Shown in pieces: positions 8,347 to 16,995 of a stretch of DNA of 64,000 bases. Both the position numbers and the translations under genes were made by a program. The stretch's first letter is position 1. Every line of letters begins with the position of its first letter. This stretch comes from JAQUBU01 sp036677685 (GTDB lineage Bacteria; Bacillota; Syntrophomonadia; Syntrophomonadales; Syntrophomonadaceae). Below the pieces are notes generated by a model, which saw nothing but the letters and a program-made list of their open reading frames with translations, had not been told where the DNA came from and ran no database searches. The DNA lies in contig JAVBWA010000008.1 of the NCBI GenBank assembly GCA_036677685.1, forward strand, positions 1 to 64,000, read 5' to 3'.

Positions 8347-9006
8347 TCATTTTTTCTGTCCATACTGTTTGAAACTTTGTTGGAGATGAGCTATATCTTC
8401 TGCCCGCAAAGAATGCAAAGGGCCCAGGCTCCTGGCATATATGGCTATCTGGGCAGTTTTCTCCGCTATGTAGCATACCTTTAGGGCTTCGGCAATATCA
8501 GCCCCCATGCCAATCAAACCGTGATTGGCCAAGAGAGCTGCTCTCCTGTCTTTTCCCAAAGCTTTCATGGTGTTTTCCACTAATTGTTTGGAGCCACATG
8601 GAGCATATGTTGTTACTTTTATTTCGTGGCCGATAATCTGGGCCGTTTCTTCCAATATAACCGGAATATTCTGCCGGGCTACCGCAAAAGCGGTGGCATA
8701 AAGGCTGTGAACATGAACTATGGCTTTTATATCGGGGCGTTTTTTATAGATTTCAAGATGCAGAGGGGTTTCCACTGAAGGCTTGAACTTGCCTTCCACC
8801 AGTTTCTGTTCCCAGTCAACCAGAGCAATATCTTCAATACTTAGGGTGTCATACTCCATACCGCTGGGTGTAATCACGAGCAAAGACTGGTCGGGCACTT
8901 TTACACTTACGTTCCCCCAGGTACCACTGACCAACTGGGCCTCATAAATTTCCTTGGCGGCCTGCAAAACCTCCTGCCGCTGCTGCAGGTATTGCATATC
9001 ACTCAT
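8347..9006 (-). CDS. Class II aldolase, probable 5-methylthioribulose/5-deoxyribulose-1-phosphate aldolase
   Basis: A 219-residue zinc aldolase of the L-fuculose-phosphate aldolase/AraD family. Zinc and active-site features are visible: SVETPLHLEIYKKRPDI near 77, AIVHVHSLYATAFA near 95 and ALLANHGLIGMGADIAEAL near 155. The gene overlaps the end of mtnA by eight bases, so its natural substrate is probably the product of MtnA. That would give dihydroxyacetone phosphate plus methylthioacetaldehyde or acetaldehyde (the 'DHAP shunt'). A general fuculose-phosphate aldolase would be the automatic annotation; context favours the salvage role. Confidence 0.85.
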   Translation of the reverse strand: MSDMQYLQQRQEVLQAAKEIYEAQLVSGTWGNVSVKVPDQSLLVITPSGMEYDTLSIEDIALVDWEQKLVEGKFKPSVETPLHLEIYKKRPDIKAIVHVHSLYATAFAVARQNIPVILEETAQIIGHEIKVTTYAPCGSKQLVENTMKALGKDRRAALLANHGLIGMGADIAEALKVCYIAEKTAQIAIYARSLGPLHSLRAEDIAHLQQSFKQYGQKK

Positions 9007-10039
9007 CCCCCTGTTTAAGCTTTATTAACTCACGGTCAAACGGCTTTTTGATTACCCCTTTTTCGGTAATAATCGCCGTTATCAGTTCATTGGGTGTTAT
9101 ATCAAAGGCCGGATTAAAAACCTCCACATCCGGCAGGCTTAGCTGGACTCCCTGCAGACGGCGTATTTCTTCAGGGTTGCGTTCTTCCACGGGAATTTGC
9201 CTGCCATTGTCAATATTAAGATCGAAAGTGGACAAAGGAGCCGCAATGTAAAAAGGTATATTATTATGCCGGGCCAGAACTGCCAGGGAATAAGTCCCGA
9301 TTTTATTGGCCGTATCACCATTGGCTGCAATACGGTCTGCCCCTGCTATTACTGCATCCACTTTACCCAGGCTCATGGTATAGCCAGCCATACTGTCAGT
9401 AATCAGGGTCAGGGGGATTTTATCCTGCATCAGTTCCCAAACCGTCAAACGGCTGCCCTGCATTACCGGTCTGGTTTCGCAAACCCATACCCGTTCTACT
9501 TTATTTCTGCGGGCGGCGGATCTGATTACCCCCAGTGCGGTGCCATAACCGCAGGTGGCCAGAGCCCCGGTATTACATATGGTCATTATATTGCAGCTTT
9601 TGTTTAGCAGGGCCTGACCATGTTCACCAATTGCCTGGTTAATTTCTACATCTTCAATAAACATTTTTTCGGCTTCGTTTCTTAAGCATAAAGCGATCTC
9701 TTCCAGAGAAGCCGACTGCTTGGCATGAAAGACCTTTTCCATTCTCTCCAGAGCCCAAAATAGGTTTACCGCCGTCGGACGGGTTGAAGCCAAAAGCGTT
9801 TTTACTCTTTTAAAATAAGCCTCCAGCCCTTGGAGCGGCCCCTTGTAATCACTTAAGGCCATAGCCAAGCCAAAAGCAGCGGCTACCCCAATGAGTGGTG
9901 CTCCCCTCAGCTTAAGAGTTTTGATGGCTGCAGCCAGTTCTTCGGCCGATGCACAGGTAAGGTATACCAGGTTCTCGGGAAGCTGGCTCTGATCCAAAAT
10001 CCTTAGCTTTCCATCCTCGAAAAAGACGGTTTTTATCAT
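8999..10039 (-). CDS. mtnA: S-methyl-5-thioribose-1-phosphate isomerase
   Basis: A 346-residue MtnA, related to eIF2B alpha subunits; it isomerises methylthioribose-1-phosphate to methylthioribulose-1-phosphate. Family features include LKLRGAPLIGVAAAFG near 43, the catalytic Cys in TICNTGALATCGYGTALG near 155, VWVCETRPVMQGSRLT near 190, the catalytic Asp in AGADRIAANGDTANKIGTY near 237 and NIPFYIAAPLSTFD near 265. Its ATG overlaps the mtnP stop (ATGA). The next gene, a class II aldolase, replaces the mtnW/X/B/D enzymes of the usual methionine cycle, so methionine is probably not regenerated by this route. Confidence 0.95.
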   Translation of the reverse strand: MIKTVFFEDGKLRILDQSQLPENLVYLTCASAEELAAAIKTLKLRGAPLIGVAAAFGLAMALSDYKGPLQGLEAYFKRVKTLLASTRPTAVNLFWALERMEKVFHAKQSASLEEIALCLRNEAEKMFIEDVEINQAIGEHGQALLNKSCNIMTICNTGALATCGYGTALGVIRSAARRNKVERVWVCETRPVMQGSRLTVWELMQDKIPLTLITDSMAGYTMSLGKVDAVIAGADRIAANGDTANKIGTYSLAVLARHNNIPFYIAAPLSTFDLNIDNGRQIPVEERNPEEIRRLQGVQLSLPDVEVFNPAFDITPNELITAIITEKGVIKKPFDRELIKLKQGDE

Positions 10040-10827
10040 TTCATAACCCCGGGTTCATTTAAAATCCTTGCACAGTCACAATCTTTATGTTCGGAAAGGT
10101 ATTTCAGAGTGTTCATTATAAGGCACCTGGCACCTTCGATATTCTGCTGCATCAATTCCAGGACTTCGCTATGGGTTAAGATACCGGGACTTATTCCGGC
10201 CGCAAAATTAGTAACAATGGATATATTAGCATAGCAGAGCCCCAGTTCGCGGGCCAGGCAAACTTCAGGCACACTGGTCATTCCTACCAGATGTCCCCCC
10301 AGTTGTTTGAACATCATTATCTCGGCGGCGGTTTCAAAACGGGGGCCTTCGGTGCAAACATAGGTTCCTCCGTTGTGCACACTCAACCCTTTTTCTTCCC
10401 CGGCTTTTACTATGGCCTGCCTGAGTTCAGGACAGTAAGGTACAGTCATATCACAATGGACTACACCTTCTTTACCGCCCTCATAAAATGTATTATGCCG
10501 GCTTTTGGTAAAGTCCATAAATTGGTCAGCCAACACGTACTGGCCGGGTTTAAATTCAAAATGCAATGAGCCTACCGCAGCTGTGGCCAGGATATTTTGG
10601 ATACCGAGCATTTTTAGAGCCATAATATTTGCCCGGTAGTTGATTAAATGGGGAGGAATACTATGCTGTATTCCATGACGGGGTATAAAGGCTACTTCAA
10701 TTCCTTCGAATTTGCCAATCGAAACTTGGACTTGGCCATAAACTGTTTCTTGTATCACTTCTTCTACATCATCCAGCAGGCGGGGATCATATACTCCCGT
10801 GCCGCCAATAATTGCCGTTCTTACCAA
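10036..10827 (-). CDS. mtnP: S-methyl-5'-thioadenosine phosphorylase
   Basis: A 263-residue purine nucleoside phosphorylase-family enzyme of the MTA phosphorylase type. It shows the N-terminal IIGGTGVYDPRLL, the phosphate and sugar-binding PRHGIQHSIPPHLINYR near 51, and MTSVPEVCLARELGLCYANI near 183. It splits MTA (or 5'-deoxyadenosine) into adenine and the sugar 1-phosphate used by MtnA. The start is TTG at 10827, with GGAGG eight bases upstream. It is 73 bases after ftsY, so it may be read from the smc-ftsY transcript. Other PNP-family specificities are possible, but mtnA next door argues for MTA. Confidence 0.93.
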   Translation of the reverse strand: MVRTAIIGGTGVYDPRLLDDVEEVIQETVYGQVQVSIGKFEGIEVAFIPRHGIQHSIPPHLINYRANIMALKMLGIQNILATAAVGSLHFEFKPGQYVLADQFMDFTKSRHNTFYEGGKEGVVHCDMTVPYCPELRQAIVKAGEEKGLSVHNGGTYVCTEGPRFETAAEIMMFKQLGGHLVGMTSVPEVCLARELGLCYANISIVTNFAAGISPGILTHSEVLELMQQNIEGARCLIMNTLKYLSEHKDCDCARILNEPGVMK

Positions 10828-10900
10828 CTATATTTCCTCCTTTGAATTATCCATATTAAATTAATTGCAGGGATTCAGGCTTCATTTCCAAACAGCCTTT

Positions 10901-12118
10901 TTAAGATTCTTGATCCTCCTCCGCAAATAAAGCTTCAGCAAAAATCTGGGGTGAAAAATCTCTGAGATCTTCCAGGCCTTCCCCAACGCCCACCAGTTTA
11001 ACCGGAATGTTAAGCTCCTTGACTATAGCCAGTACGATTCCCCCTTTGGCCGTACCATCCAACTTGGTCAAAATTAAACCGGTCACTCCGGTAACCTCTT
11101 CAAAATTACGGGCCTGGCTGATTGCATTCTGCCCGGTGGTAGCGTCCAGCACCAGCAGAACTTCATGGGGAGCTCCGGGCATTTCCCGGTCAATAATATT
11201 CCTGACTTTTCCGATCTCTTTCATTAAGTTGGTTTTATTCTGCAAGCGCCCCGCTGTATCGATAATCAGGACATCAGCCTGGCGAGCCCGGGCAGCATTA
11301 ATGGCATCATAAACCACCGCGCCGGGATCGGAACCCTCCTGATGTTTAATAATATCCACCCCGACCCGGTCGGCCCAAATCTGCAACTGGTCAATAGCCG
11401 CTGCCCTAAAGGTGTCCGCCGCTGCAAGCATCACCTTCTGCTGTCCCTCTTTGAGCTTATGGGCGAGCTTGGCGATGGAAGTGGTTTTTCCGGTGCCGTT
11501 TACACCCACGACCAAAATTACCGCAGGTTTTTCCGGGGGAATATTTAATGGTGAATCACCATGGTCCAGAAGCTTTTTGATTTCCTCACGGATCAATGCT
11601 ACAACTTCGGATGAATCATTGATTTTTTGTTTTTTTGCTTCTTTGCGGATATTTTCGACCAGTTCAACACTGGTGTTGACTCCTACATCAGATTGTATAA
11701 GTATCTCCTCTAATCCCTCCCAAAAATCTTCATCTAATTTTTTGCTGCTTTTAACCAGGGCTTCGATTTTTTCATTAATATTTTGCCGGGTTTTACTTAG
11801 CCCGCTTTTAAGCTTCTCAAAAAAACTCGACTTTACCTTGGCTTCGGCAACCGGCTTTTCTTCGTCTTTTTGACTTGCTTCCAAAGCCGTTTCGTTTTCC
11901 TCAGCATCTTTCTTCTTAATTTTAAATTTATCAAGGAATCCGCCCCGGTTTTGACTTTCATTTATTTGTGGTTCGGTTTCCGGCAAGGCTGCCTTTGCAT
12001 CGTTTTCAAGTTCTTCCCCCGGTTCAGGTTCTTGCTGGGCCGCTTGAGTTTCATTTTCCAGAATCAGTTCATCGTTCTTATCTTTCTTCTTTCCTTTGAA
12101 CCTGTCCAAGAACGCCAT
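10901..12118 (-). CDS. ftsY: Signal recognition particle receptor FtsY
   Basis: A 405-residue SRP-receptor GTPase that docks ribosome-SRP complexes at the membrane. The C-terminal NG domain (from about residue 95) has P-loop GVNGTGKTTSIAKLAHK near 205, DTAGRLQNKTNLM near 285 and TKLDGTAKGG near 355. The N-terminal acidic A domain is unusual: the motif FLDRFKGKKKDK at 3-14 recurs as FLDKFKIKKKDA at 61-72 and in weaker form as FFEKLKSGLSKT at 99-110, separated by Glu/Gln-rich linkers. It is 27 bases downstream of smc, the conserved rnc-smc-ftsY order. Confidence 0.97.
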   Translation of the reverse strand: MAFLDRFKGKKKDKNDELILENETQAAQQEPEPGEELENDAKAALPETEPQINESQNRGGFLDKFKIKKKDAEENETALEASQKDEEKPVAEAKVKSSFFEKLKSGLSKTRQNINEKIEALVKSSKKLDEDFWEGLEEILIQSDVGVNTSVELVENIRKEAKKQKINDSSEVVALIREEIKKLLDHGDSPLNIPPEKPAVILVVGVNGTGKTTSIAKLAHKLKEGQQKVMLAAADTFRAAAIDQLQIWADRVGVDIIKHQEGSDPGAVVYDAINAARARQADVLIIDTAGRLQNKTNLMKEIGKVRNIIDREMPGAPHEVLLVLDATTGQNAISQARNFEEVTGVTGLILTKLDGTAKGGIVLAIVKELNIPVKLVGVGEGLEDLRDFSPQIFAEALFAEEDQES

Positions 12119-12145
12119 CCTTTTATCCCACCTATCCCAACTATT

Positions 12146-15100
12146 TTACCCTGCCAGGCTTTCGGCTTCCACCATATTTATGGAAAAAACTGAAGAAATA
12201 CCTTCCTCCGGCATTGTAACTCCATAAATATTTTCTCCGGCTTCAATAGTAGCCTGCCGATGGGTTATGATTATAAATTGAATGTTTGCTGCCATGTTTT
12301 TTACGAAATTAGAGAATCTCACCAAATTGGTTTCATCCAATGATGCATCTATTTCATCAAGCAGACAAAATGGAGCAGGTCTTAATCTCAACAGCGCAAA
12401 AATAAATGCTATGCAAGTCAAGGCCCTTTCTCCGCCCGACAGAAGATTTAATGACTGATTCTTTTTGCCGGGCATTTTTACTTCGATATTTATTCCCGCT
12501 TCCAAACGGTCTCCTTCCGTCTCCAACTTAAGCCAGGCTTCGCCTCCTCCAAATATTTCGGTAAAGGTTTTACGAAAACTTTCCGCAGCCAGCATCATGA
12601 AACTGGAAAAATCTTTGAGCATAATTTTTTCAGTTTCTTTAAGCAATATATCCAATGATTCCCGGGCTTCGCTTAAATCTTCATATTGCTGCTGCATAAA
12701 ACCAAAACGCTGACTGATTTCCTCATACTCCTGGATAGCTTCGATATCCACCGGGCCTATCGTTTCGAGTTCCTGCTGCAATTGCAGGATTCTATGGCGC
12801 AGATCCCTGATTTCAGCATTTGAAGCAATTTCCGGTTCAGAATCTACTGCAGCATCACCGAACTTCTCCTGCCACTTGCTTTTCAGGGCATCTGATTCGG
12901 TCTCAATCCTGGCCATGCTGACTTCCATATTGCGGATATAGTTTTCAGCTTGCAGCAGACTCTGCCTAGTTGGTATCATTTCAGCCCGCAGCTTATCGAT
13001 ATTGTCCCGGTGCAATTCCTCAGCAGCTTTAACATTGTTCATTTCCTGCAAAACCTGCTTCAATTCCTTCTGCAAATTTTCGATATCGCTCTTGCTGTGC
13101 TCAATTTTCAGCAGTTCGCTGCTAATTTCCTTATGCAATCTTTCCCTCAACGCCGCAGCCTGCTTTTGGGACTCAAGATAAGAATTTTTCACCTGCTCAA
13201 ACTGCTTAATGTTCTTGTCAATATTATCGAGTTCACTCTTTTTCATGGCCAGCTGGTCGGTATAAGAGGCCAAACGCTCCTTGTGTACTTCAAAATCCCG
13301 TTGGCCGAGTTCAATATTATCTTTTAGTTTCTCCAGTTCGGCAGCCGCGATTTCACCAAGCTGCTGCATTCGCTTCTGTTCCGATTGCAGGTTGGCAATC
13401 GCCGACTCCAGTTCGCCCTCCTCGTCATTCAACCTGGCAAGTTGTTGTAAATAATTTTCCCTTTCCTGCCGCCAGATCGCCAGTTCTTTTTCCATAGCGG
13501 AAAGCTGTTTGCTGAGCATTTCATGCCGGAATTGCTGCTCATGCAAGGCATCCCGCTGGGCATTAAGCTTCCGCTCCATTTCTTCCAGTTCGGCAGTCAG
13601 TCCGTTAGCTATTGTGCGGTTCTGCTCACGGACTGCATTGTTTTCCTCTTGGAGTTTGAGCAGTTTTTTCTCCTCGCCCCGCCGTTGTAAAGGACTATGA
13701 CCGGTGGAGTTTGTACTCCCTCCACTCATGGCTCCGCTCACATTTATTAATTCACCCTCCAAACTTACTATGCGTAAAGGATAATTAAGATGCTTAAAAA
13801 CTTTTATTCCTTTATCCAGATCCTGAACCAGCAGAACTCTACCCAAAAGGTATTCGACCGCTTTGGCAAAGCTTTTTTCATATTGCACTAGTTTGGAAGC
13901 AACTCCCAGCACGCCTTCCATTTTCGAGATATCTCGCAAAAGTGCATCAGGAACCGAATTAACCTTTAAAATATCCAGGGGCAGGAATGTAACCCGGCCC
14001 TGGCCCTGCCTTTTTAGGAATTCAATAGCGGCCTGAGCGTTTCCCACCTTTTCCATCACAATATTTTGCAAACCATTGCCGGCGGCAATATCGATGGCAA
14101 GTTCCATACCCTGGGGAACATCAATTATTTCTCCCATCAGCCCCAAAACGCCGGAGAGATTACCCTGCTTGGCCGAATTCAGAATGGTTTTCACCGCCGG
14201 CGAATAGCCAACCATCCGTTTTTGCATATCCTGAATGGATAACAGGCTGTTGTCAATCTTAATGGATTTCTGCATCAATTCTTTATATTGTTCTTCAATT
14301 TCCTGCCATAACCTGGTTTTTGAGCTTTTTTGCTCACCCAGTTCTTCCAGTATGGCCTCTGTTCGCTCTATATCCAATTCCAGTTCTTTTTTCTCTTTTT
14401 CCAAATCAATATGATTCTGCCGGTGGTTTTTTATCTTATCGGCGAGATCCCCGCTATGCATATTAAGCCGTTCTTTGCGCTCCCGGGATTTTTTTAAAAC
14501 CTCCGCTTTTTGAGCAAGCTCGTTCTTTACCTGGGTTTCCTGTTTTATTTTATCAAAAACCTCTGCTTTTTTTGCTTCAAAATTATTGTAATAATCTCCA
14601 AGGTCCTCCTGCATTTTCTGAACTTCAAGCTGCAGTTCTTCCCATGCTTGAAGTCTTTGCATATATTTTCCCCGTTCGCCCTCAGCGTCCAGACGGCTTG
14701 AGTCCAAGTCCCGATCGATATTTTCCAACAAGGCTGAATATTTTTGCTCATCGGTATTAGCCAGGTTTACCCTTTCCCGGTGGTTGTTAATTCTTTCCTC
14801 ACTCAGTCTTATATCACCCTGGTGTGAACCCAGAGCAGATTCCAGTGCATGTTTTTTATCCCTCAACTGAATCGATAAATTCTGCTGGTGGTCACGGGCC
14901 ATTTCTTGCTGGTTCAATTCGGTTTCCAATGCTGCCACCTGTTCGGTCAAATATTTTTGTTCATCCTGCTTGGCCAGAAGCATGGTCTTTTTCTGTTCAA
15001 TATCTTTATCACTCTTGAACAGTTCATACAATAATACTTTTTTCTCGTGTTCCCGGCATTCTCCGTTGATAGTCAGAAACAACCTGGCTTTTTCAGCTTT

Positions 15101-15721
15101 CCTGAAGATCTCGTCTTTGCGCTGCCGCAGTTCTTCCATGATGTCATTAAGCCTTATCAGATCACTGGCGGTATTGCTCAGGCGCTTTCTCACTTCGTCC
15201 CGCTGCTGACGATACTTTATGATTCCCGCCGCTTCTTCCAGGATCAGCCGACGGTCCAGGGGCTGACCGTTTAAAACCTGCTCCAATTCGCCCTGGCTGA
15301 TGATGGAATAACCTTTTTTTCCCAGGCCGGTACCCATGAAAAGATCCACTATATCTTTCATCCTTACCCGGGTTTTGTTAAGGTAGAACTCACTTTCGCT
15401 ATTACGGTAAATTTTGCGGCTCAGGGTAACTTCAGTGAAATCAAGGGGCAGAAGGTGTTCCCGGTTGTCCAGAGTCATTTCCACCGATGCCATTCCCAGG
15501 GCTCTTTTCCGGTCACTGCCATTAAAAATAACATCCTCGCTTTTTTGCCCCCGCAAGTGGCGCACATTGGCTTCGCCCAGCACCCAGCGGATGGCGTCAA
15601 CCACATTGCTTTTACCGCAGCCGTTGGGACCGACCACGATATTAATACCCGGGTAAAGAATTATTTCGGTATTATCCGCAAAGGATTTGAATCCTTTGAT
15701 ATCCATGCGTTTAAGATACAA
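12146..15721 (-). CDS. smc: Chromosome segregation protein SMC
   Basis: A 1191-residue SMC ATPase, normal length. Walker A GPNGCGKSN is near residue 33. Long coiled coils (about 165-500 and 680-1020, rich in Glu, Lys, Gln) flank a hinge near 510-670 (VLGLMGEIIDVPQGMELAI, GGSTNSTG). The C-terminal head carries the signature LSGGERALTC near 1095 and Walker B FCLLDEIDASLDETN near 1118. The start is TTG at 15721 with GGAGG seven bases before it; family members begin MYLKR. It organises and condenses the chromosome with ScpA and ScpB, which are not in the window. Confidence 0.98.
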   Translation of the reverse strand: MYLKRMDIKGFKSFADNTEIILYPGINIVVGPNGCGKSNVVDAIRWVLGEANVRHLRGQKSEDVIFNGSDRKRALGMASVEMTLDNREHLLPLDFTEVTLSRKIYRNSESEFYLNKTRVRMKDIVDLFMGTGLGKKGYSIISQGELEQVLNGQPLDRRLILEEAAGIIKYRQQRDEVRKRLSNTASDLIRLNDIMEELRQRKDEIFRKAEKARLFLTINGECREHEKKVLLYELFKSDKDIEQKKTMLLAKQDEQKYLTEQVAALETELNQQEMARDHQQNLSIQLRDKKHALESALGSHQGDIRLSEERINNHRERVNLANTDEQKYSALLENIDRDLDSSRLDAEGERGKYMQRLQAWEELQLEVQKMQEDLGDYYNNFEAKKAEVFDKIKQETQVKNELAQKAEVLKKSRERKERLNMHSGDLADKIKNHRQNHIDLEKEKKELELDIERTEAILEELGEQKSSKTRLWQEIEEQYKELMQKSIKIDNSLLSIQDMQKRMVGYSPAVKTILNSAKQGNLSGVLGLMGEIIDVPQGMELAIDIAAGNGLQNIVMEKVGNAQAAIEFLKRQGQGRVTFLPLDILKVNSVPDALLRDISKMEGVLGVASKLVQYEKSFAKAVEYLLGRVLLVQDLDKGIKVFKHLNYPLRIVSLEGELINVSGAMSGGSTNSTGHSPLQRRGEEKKLLKLQEENNAVREQNRTIANGLTAELEEMERKLNAQRDALHEQQFRHEMLSKQLSAMEKELAIWRQERENYLQQLARLNDEEGELESAIANLQSEQKRMQQLGEIAAAELEKLKDNIELGQRDFEVHKERLASYTDQLAMKKSELDNIDKNIKQFEQVKNSYLESQKQAAALRERLHKEISSELLKIEHSKSDIENLQKELKQVLQEMNNVKAAEELHRDNIDKLRAEMIPTRQSLLQAENYIRNMEVSMARIETESDALKSKWQEKFGDAAVDSEPEIASNAEIRDLRHRILQLQQELETIGPVDIEAIQEYEEISQRFGFMQQQYEDLSEARESLDILLKETEKIMLKDFSSFMMLAAESFRKTFTEIFGGGEAWLKLETEGDRLEAGINIEVKMPGKKNQSLNLLSGGERALTCIAFIFALLRLRPAPFCLLDEIDASLDETNLVRFSNFVKNMAANIQFIIITHRQATIEAGENIYGVTMPEEGISSVFSINMVEAESLAG

Positions 15722-15783
15722 CTATACTCCTCCCCGTTAAACACCCTGTAATTAAAAGCAGTCGCATAAACTCATCGTTCAAT

Positions 15784-15825
15784 CCATACTGTATGCTCCC
15801 AAAAAGCCAATAAATTACAGTATGG
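15784..15825. repeat. Inverted repeat between birA and smc
   Basis: CCATACTGTA (15784-15793) and TACAGTATGG (15816-15825) form a perfect 10-base inverted repeat around a 22-base loop, 63 bases upstream of the smc start. There is no T-run on either side. It could be an operator or an RNA hairpin in the smc leader. Confidence 0.5.
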
Positions 15826-15849
15826 CTTTCGAGATTTTAATCATAACTA

Positions 15850-16854
15850 TTAAATAACGGCTACATCTCCGGTCGTCAGACGTTCTATTTTATGCCCGGT
15901 ATCCAGCAGCAAACTGCCGGATTCGTCAATATCAATATTTCGGCCTTGCAAGACCCGCTGGTTGGCTTCTACTTTTATATACTGCCCCAGATGCCAGCAG
16001 CGGGCTTTGAATTCCTTAAGTATACCGGTGAATCCCTGCTCCAGAAAAGAAAGATAATATTGTTCGAGGAAGTTTAATGTTTCAGCCAGGACACTGCTCA
16101 TTTCCAGTGGCTGCCCGTTCTCTTCCTGCAGCGAAGTAGCAGTCCCAGTAGCACTACCCAGGCTGGACAACGGCAGGTTAACATTAATTCCTATACCGGT
16201 TATGAGGTATTCCGCTTTATCCAATTCCCCGCTCATTTCCAGTAATATTCCCACCACTTTTTTTCCGTTTATATAAATGTCATTGGGCCATTTTATCTTC
16301 ACCGGCTGTTCAACAAACTTCTCCAGAGCGCGGCTGATCGCTACGGAAAAAACCAGCGAAAGTAAAGCGGTGTCAGGCAGTGCCAGACCCGGCCGGCTGA
16401 TTAACGAAAACCAGAGTCCGCCCACCGGCGATTGCCAACTGCGGCCCCGTCTTCCCCGACCTCCAGTTTGGCGTCCCGCCACAATCACTGCGCCTTCCCC
16501 GGCCCGGTTTTCCCTAAGCAGTTTACGAGCTACCTGATTGGTGGAATCTACTTCTTTAAAAACATATAATTCCCTGCCCATTAAACGGGTGGAGAGATTC
16601 TTTTCAACATGCTCGGGAATTATTATATTGTGCAGCTCTGCAATTCTATAGCCCCGCCCGCTAACTCCTTGTATATCATAACCTTCCGCTTTCAAGGCTT
16701 CAATATGTTTCCAGACCGCAACCCTGCTAATACCCAGCAATTCGGCCATTTGTTTTCCTGAAACATACTGGTCCGGGTGCCGGCAAAGCTCCATTAATAT
16801 CTGCCTGCGCATTAAAGCTTTAAGCTCCTCTCCCCAATAATCTGCAGCTTTCAA
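15850..16854 (-). CDS. birA: Bifunctional biotin ligase / biotin operon repressor BirA
   Basis: A 334-residue two-domain BirA. The N-terminal winged helix (about 15-75, YVSGKQMAELLGISRVAVWK, then GYDIQGVSGRGYRI) would bind DNA. The central catalytic domain has GRGRRGRSWQSPVGGLWFS near 130 and IKWPNDIYINGKKVVGILLE near 188. The C-terminal SH3-like part follows from about 285. It biotinylates carrier proteins such as acetyl-CoA carboxylase, and with biotinyl-AMP represses biotin genes. An internal ATG 14 codons downstream is another possible start. It is divergent from the DUF763 gene. Confidence 0.95.
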   Translation of the reverse strand: MKAADYWGEELKALMRRQILMELCRHPDQYVSGKQMAELLGISRVAVWKHIEALKAEGYDIQGVSGRGYRIAELHNIIIPEHVEKNLSTRLMGRELYVFKEVDSTNQVARKLLRENRAGEGAVIVAGRQTGGRGRRGRSWQSPVGGLWFSLISRPGLALPDTALLSLVFSVAISRALEKFVEQPVKIKWPNDIYINGKKVVGILLEMSGELDKAEYLITGIGINVNLPLSSLGSATGTATSLQEENGQPLEMSSVLAETLNFLEQYYLSFLEQGFTGILKEFKARCWHLGQYIKVEANQRVLQGRNIDIDESGSLLLDTGHKIERLTTGDVAVI

Positions 16855-16911
16855 TTTCCGCTACACTATTATTTGACGTAATGGAGCCATTTACCTTCTT
16901 TTTGGGAAATT

Positions 16912-16929
16912 TTAACACAACATTGTTAA
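16912..16929. promoter_or_regulatory. Possible operator: TTAAC-N8-GTTAA inverted repeat in birA upstream region
   Basis: TTAAC at 16912-16916 and GTTAA at 16925-16929 are inverted with eight bases between, 58 bases before the birA start. Firmicute BirA operators use GTTAAC-type half-sites, but with longer spacing than this, so autoregulation is only a possibility. Confidence 0.25.
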
Positions 16930-16939
16930 GAACACGTGT

Positions 16940-16967
16940 TTGCTCTCAGGTTCTTATCTGTTATACT
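16940..16967 (+). promoter_or_regulatory. Sigma-A-like promoter for the DUF763 gene
   Basis: TTGCTC (16940-16945), a 16-base spacer and TATACT (16962-16967), ending 28 bases before the ATG at 16996; AAAGGTGGAG precedes the start. This is a fair match to the -35/-10 consensus. Confidence 0.55.
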
Positions 16968-16995
16968 ATTGCCATAAGATAAAGGTGGAGATTAT

